Shown: positions 60,101 through 64,000 of the stretch, in pieces
Layout of the letters: each line of letters opens with the position of its first letter
How positions within the stretch are numbered: position 1 is the first letter of the stretch
NCBI GenBank assembly: GCA_035079385.1
Contig: JAVHKY010000013.1
Coordinates: forward strand, 2,914,001-2,978,000
Source: Aspidiotus rigidus
Lineage: Eukaryota; Arthropoda; Insecta; Hemiptera; Diaspididae
Length of the DNA stretch: 64,000 bases
Reading direction: 5' to 3'
Translations under genes and position numbers: made by a program
The notes under the pieces: model-generated
Told to the model about the DNA's origin: nothing
Databases searched by the model: none
The model's input: only the letters and a program-made list of their open reading frames with translations

Positions 60101-62284
60101 AAGAAGAATTAAGGTCCAAGTTTTATATCAAAAACCAATGATAGCAGCTAACCTAAGTCACTTATTCACAAACTATTTGTTGAATCAATTAAATTAAATA
60201 TGAATACTGCGTTGCACGGCGGCCTTGCCGTAACTTGGGTTGCCACAGCGCCCCCTTTCTTCATTCCCTTTTAGCGTAATATACTATCATAAATTCAAAA
60301 ACATGAATACTTGGTCTTCTTTCTTAAAAAGTAGAGAGGTTATCAGGACTCATGAAACATCCCACCCTAATTCTATAACAACAAAAAGAACATGGACCTC
60401 TGGTACCAGCAAAATTACCCAAACTTCTTCTAAATAAAGCTTCCGAGATGAAATTAAAATAAAAAAAATATATGTATGTGTAAATAACGTGCGCGATTTG
60501 TTCTTTTGCCGAAATTGTAGGAGGTGTGAAATAACTCTTGAATGAAGCGAAGTTGAAGGTTTTATCATCACACTCTAATTTGTAGAACGTGCGTTAATGA
60601 ACATCTTTCATGGGATGTCAAGAAGCCAAATCTGCTTGTTGTATACCATTCTTTCACTCTGCTGCGCAATGCTAGCTAACGTTGCCCAGTTTGAATGAAT
60701 GAACGTTATAATAAAAATTTATCTTCACGGAGTTCCTAGCGCTCGTTCATAAGCATTTCTTATTCACAACTAATAACACAAAAACCTATAATATAATCTT
60801 TGTCTTTTCCTTATGGGAGTCGAGAAGTTTGTAAGCTCCACAGGCAACACTGATTTACAACTGTGACGTCACCAAGAAATATGTCTATTTAAAAAGCTAT
60901 TTTTTTTGTGGAGATACTCAGAATTCAACTATGAATCATCGTTCCGCTTTGGTACAAGAAATGTTTTTTCTCAAAAATAAACCTTCATCAAACTTGGGGG
61001 GAAAACTCGACAAAAGTTCATATCATAAGTTATCCCAACAGGGAGAAGAAATGCGTAAAGAAACAAGCGAGGAAGTCCGAGTCCGCCACTCAGAGCAAAA
61101 CTCGTTTGAGATAATAAAGAACTCTATAAGTCATGCAGCATGCGGTGTTGTGAGCGCGGTACACAATTCTTGGACATCGGTGACTTAATCCAATCAATAC
61201 GATCACTCTTACCAGGGTGCCTGAGGAAGAGAACTTTTTTGCTCACAAAACAAATAATTATCTTTCAAATAGAGCTTTCACTATTCAAAATATACAAAAT
61301 TAAATTTCATAGAGGTTTTCTTAGTTGCAAAAAATTACATTATTGCTTATAGCGGAAAATTTCCTTCATAGCCGCCGGGAAAAATGTTGTCAATGCCATG
61401 GCAATACCATTTTTGCAACAAATGGCACAATACTGTCATTTTTAAGCGTTCTGATCGGTCAAGTTTAAACAGTGGGCGTGGTCAGTTGTTCTGTTAAGAA
61501 TTTGGCAAAATGTCAGCCATATGGTATCAATTTTTCCCGGCGGGTATCTTGCGCAGATCCGGTCATTCACATTAAGGACCATCATTGATGATTAAAACAA
61601 GATTAAGTTATTTGTTTCAATCATTGACAGCAAATCTGTTTGTACGGGGTCATATTCCGTTCAGAGCACCTGGTGAGAGTGCTGAAAGCGAATGACCCCG
61701 TACGAACAGATATGTTGTAAACAACTTAATCTTGTTTAAATTATCCGTAATGTGAATGACCAGATCTGCGCAAGATTTGCTGTTGCTAATAATAAGATCA
61801 TGCTTAGTTGCAAAGCAAAAATACCGATGGCTTTGGCGATAATGATATTTTCTCGTTTTAGACTCACGAATTGTTTCATGTACCTTTTCCGTATTCTATT
61901 TGTTCTTGGAAAATTCAATTCGTAGCATAGGGTAGGAATGACCATGAAATATAAAATATCACAAATGTTCAAATTATCCGGATACATAACCAGGTGTATA
62001 TTCAAATCTTCTTCCTTTTCTTTCAGATTGTCTACGTCATCCACTGCAACAACAACAACAACGAAATAAGTAATTTGAATTTTTTCCATGGTATAACAAA
62101 AATTGACTCATTTCAATCGTCACGTTACCAAGGTACGCACATTGCTGACTAACAGAAAAGCTATGCTTTAATCGATGCTGCTCTTCTTCAAAGCATTTCT
62201 TTCGACACCACATATTAACGTGAACGTAAGACCATAATTTCAAAAATATTATGCAATACAAAAAACATATGAACGTAGCGCCCA
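57131..62284 (-). CDS. DGAT1: Diacylglycerol O-acyltransferase 1, 5' end not in view
   Basis: DGAT1 is an MBOAT-family ER membrane enzyme that makes triacylglycerol from diacylglycerol and acyl-CoA. Seven exons on the minus strand join in phase: 62284-62129, 62043-61884, 60062-59954, 58023-57979, 57907-57729, 57661-57511 and 57307-57131 (stop TAA). In order they encode [37 protein letters not shown] with [36 protein letters not shown] then the FYSDWWN motif and HRWAVR; HVYKP and [17 protein letters not shown] with the MBOAT catalytic His; and [16 protein letters not shown]. About 324 residues are seen. DGAT1 is near 500, so roughly 170 N-terminal residues lie upstream and were not found by 64000. 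The 61884 donor is gtacat, with a stronger gtgagt 16 nt further on that would shift the frame. Confidence 0.92.
58302..58380. repeat. Short palindromic element, copy 2
   Basis: Inverse-orientation homologue of 5684-5765, with arms agaagggcgttt and ggacgcccttttgcc. It lies in a DGAT1 intron. Confidence 0.7.
58968..59544. repeat. Long palindromic element in a DGAT1 intron
   Basis: Paired arms run from cgctcttat (58970) and aatcgttgattt (59003) on the left to aaatcaacgatt (59484) and ataagagcg (59536) on the right. Inner pairs are aatagtatttgattctgt (59156) with its inverse (59460-59479) and gagctcggtctcgttaagat (59238) with its inverse (59389-59413). The left arm is interrupted by a separate 134-bp MITE. 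Confidence 0.75.
59021..59154. mobile_element. 134-bp MITE nested in the palindrome
   Basis: Terminal arms share gttctgtaaaagccggtc and its inverse. The probable 4-bp TSD is AAAT (59017-59020 and 59155-59158). The opposite arm of the host palindrome (about 59479-59485) lacks it and serves as the empty site. Confidence 0.75.
60864..61188 (+). other. Intronic open frame with CRE and TATA-like motifs upstream
   Basis: TGACGTCA at 60864-60871 and tctatttaaaaag at 60884-60896 precede an 85-codon frame at 60931-61188 on the strand opposite DGAT1. The product is hydrophilic and unrecognised. This could be chance, so I do not call a gene. Confidence 0.2.
61371..61544. mobile_element. 174-bp MITE with TA target site (Tc1/mariner type)
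   Basis: Termini ccgccgggaaaaat and its inverse atttttcccggcgg. TA dinucleotides stand on both sides (61369-61370 and 61545-61546). The interior is not palindromic. It lies in the DGAT1 intron and abuts the next element. Confidence 0.7.
61546..61776. repeat. 231-bp palindromic element beside DGAT1 exon
   Basis: Nearly full-length inverted repeat: atcttgcgcagatc and gtcattcacatta on the left return inverted on the right, and the inner pair is acggggtcat with atgaccccgt. It lies about 110 bp from the exon donor at 61884, within the intron. Confidence 0.8.
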
Positions 62285-64000
62285 CTGAAAAATAATTATA
62301 ATAATACATTCAGTGCAACTTTTTATTTCATACTGGTGGGAGGAGTATTGGGTAATATATACCAATGATAGAGGGGGAAGGGTTGACTGCCATAAGATAA
62401 GAAGATAAAATTTAATAATAATACATACACAATCCAAACTGATCTGTATAGGTAGGGATCGCCACCATAGGTAATACAATAATGAGTGTAGTATTGGTAA
62501 TTTGCAAGAAATAGGCTACATCTTGGCTAAAAATTTTCTGGATACATATATGAAAAGTAGAGAAAAAAATGGTTAGAAACGAACTTATCTATCTATAGTT
62601 AAGGTCATTTCTTGGAAAAATTCATAACTGCACGTTCTAATCCCAGGTTTATTATCTATCTCTTTATCGCAATTGACGCACGAGAAAAATATTATCAACC
62701 GAGAAACTTTTGCTCGGTGCATGAGAAGTCGTGTAAAGGGTAATACTTTCGTATTTTGCGAAATTATAACCTTCAGAAAAATCTGTACAAATATTTGAAA
62801 ATCTATCATATAAAAAATTACATTACTGAAGCCTAACTATTTCTTTGAATTATTACATCTCATAGTACCTAGGTAATCATGCAATGCTTGTATTACACGA
62901 TTACAAGTGAACGTTATTGACGAGCGTAAATACGTATAATGATGACTAGAGACGAGCATAATAATGAAAGGTCATCTAGTCCGCATTAAACATAGGTATT
63001 CAATTTAACTTTCAACCGAGGAGTAGATTTCATCCACGACTATGATTCATAACAAGAGTCAAATTTTAATTAACATACAATTAAAGTTGGGTAGTATTGA
63101 TAATAGAATCCCGAAATTTACAGCAGTGGATTGCACAATATGGGTACAAGGATTTCCCTTGAATTTTAGAAAGCGAAATTCCATCAAGAAGATTAACGTA
63201 TTTTGGTGTAACATGAGGAAAGGTCGATTAGAAACCAAGATGCAAGGGATGGAACAAGGAAGCGTTGTTTCCTTCCTTATGACATCTTTGGCCTGAAGTG
63301 ATCGAATTTTGAGATGAGAACGCACATTTTAAATCAAGTTACCTTAATAACAGCTTTTTCGATGAGTAAACATAAGAATATTGGAACAATGGAATCTGAA
63401 AAATGTTCAAAAGTACGTATTAGAATCAATTGCGGTCAACATCAAAAGAATAACATACTGCCAATCACCAATGTTAGATTCATCACATTTCTATCTTAGC
63501 TTTTTCTACCAAATGAACCGACAAGATTAAGCTATTTCCACATCTAGGTACAATTAAAATAATGCAAAATTATATACGCACATGAAAGCAAATAAAAAGT
63601 TGCATTATACTCCTCCCCGCTACCGGAAAACATCAATAGAAACCATTGTGAGGGGTCAACACGTACGCCATATCTAAATGAATTTAAGCAAGCATTTTAG
63701 CAAAGGTAAAGCTTTAGGTACACAAACAACACGAACTAAATAACATTTGCCCTATCACGGTGACGATAAATTGACTCGTAATCATTCGAATTGACTTTCG
63801 AGTCGGAATGTGGAGTCACCTATGTACAAAATTCATTCCCTAAATCGGCAATTCATTCCGATAAATGTCACTTCACCGCGTCGACGTCTCGACTCAGGAA
63901 AGGTCTAGGCTTGTACCAAAATAGCTAATTAAATTCCAACACCTAAATACGGGTAGGTAACTATTTTATAGCGTTAATCAAGCACGTAAACGCTCTCGTT
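62285..64000. other. Upstream DGAT1 intron or flank
   Basis: The first DGAT1 exons should lie on this side. I searched the minus strand for the conserved N-terminal MBOAT blocks and found none, so a long intron probably continues past the window. Two short overlapping frames at 63042-63325 match no family. Confidence 0.4.

Noticed and set aside
63042..63325. An upstream DGAT1 exon or separate gene on either strand
   Set aside because: The translations do not match DGAT1 N-terminal blocks or any family I recognise, and both strands are open over the same stretch.
1..64000. CRISPR arrays, rRNA genes or bacterial insertion sequences
   Set aside because: No regularly spaced repeats with unique spacers, no rRNA-like blocks, and all genes have a eukaryotic character.

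Overview
This is an A+T-rich window of eukaryotic nuclear DNA, most likely from an insect. The evidence is GT-AG introns, an animal Hook protein, an insect-like DGAT1, a tandem array of UDP-glycosyltransferase (UGT) genes, and many non-LTR, LTR, Helitron, hAT-like and Mutator-like remnants. A plant-feeding hemipteran of the sternorrhynchan (scale insect or mealybug) type is my best guess from protein character and UGT expansion. That assignment is inference only.

Layout: 1-3.2 kb is non-coding A+T-rich DNA. A single-exon hook gene lies on the minus strand (3268-5346). From 5.6 to 16 kb there is repeat-dense DNA. It holds small hairpin elements, a degenerate satellite-like array split by an R1/Jockey-type non-LTR relic, a composite repeat with a tRNA-like B box, a solo LTR with a 4-bp target-site duplication (TSD), an 896-bp element with a 9-bp TSD and palindromic ends, and a Helitron N-terminal relic. 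From 16.3 to 53.2 kb four intact UGT genes stand head to tail on the plus strand (16315-20007, 28741-33116, 38298-41961, 48451-53219). All four have the same six-exon plan: a 6-9 nt start-codon microexon, then exons of 339, 456/459, 220, 220 and 286-298 bp. Each protein has a signal peptide, the UGT signature, a C-terminal membrane segment and a KKxx ER-retrieval tail, so they are likely ER enzymes that glycosylate small lipophilic compounds such as plant toxins or pesticides.

UGT-2 and UGT-4 lie in two copies of a segmental duplication (about 23.5-33.7 kb and 44.2-53.8 kb). The copies differ by several clean insertions: a solo LTR, a FLYWCH-bearing Mutator-like element, a terminal-inverted-repeat element, a foldback insertion and a nested 768-bp element. 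Each copy therefore supplies the empty site for the other's insertions. A UGT exon-3 fragment fused to the relic of a multicopy protein gene lies at about 22.73 kb.

From 53.8 to 57.1 kb there are a few unrecognised open frames. DGAT1 occupies 57131-62284 on the minus strand. Seven 3' exons join in frame; the 5' exons are not in view. Its introns hold nested palindromic elements. The last 1.7 kb has no recognisable gene.

No CRISPR array, rRNA or convincing tRNA gene was seen. The most striking features are the diversified N-terminal exon of the duplicated UGT pair, the 9-bp-TSD element with hairpin-built ends, and the many insertions that can be dated against in-window empty sites.
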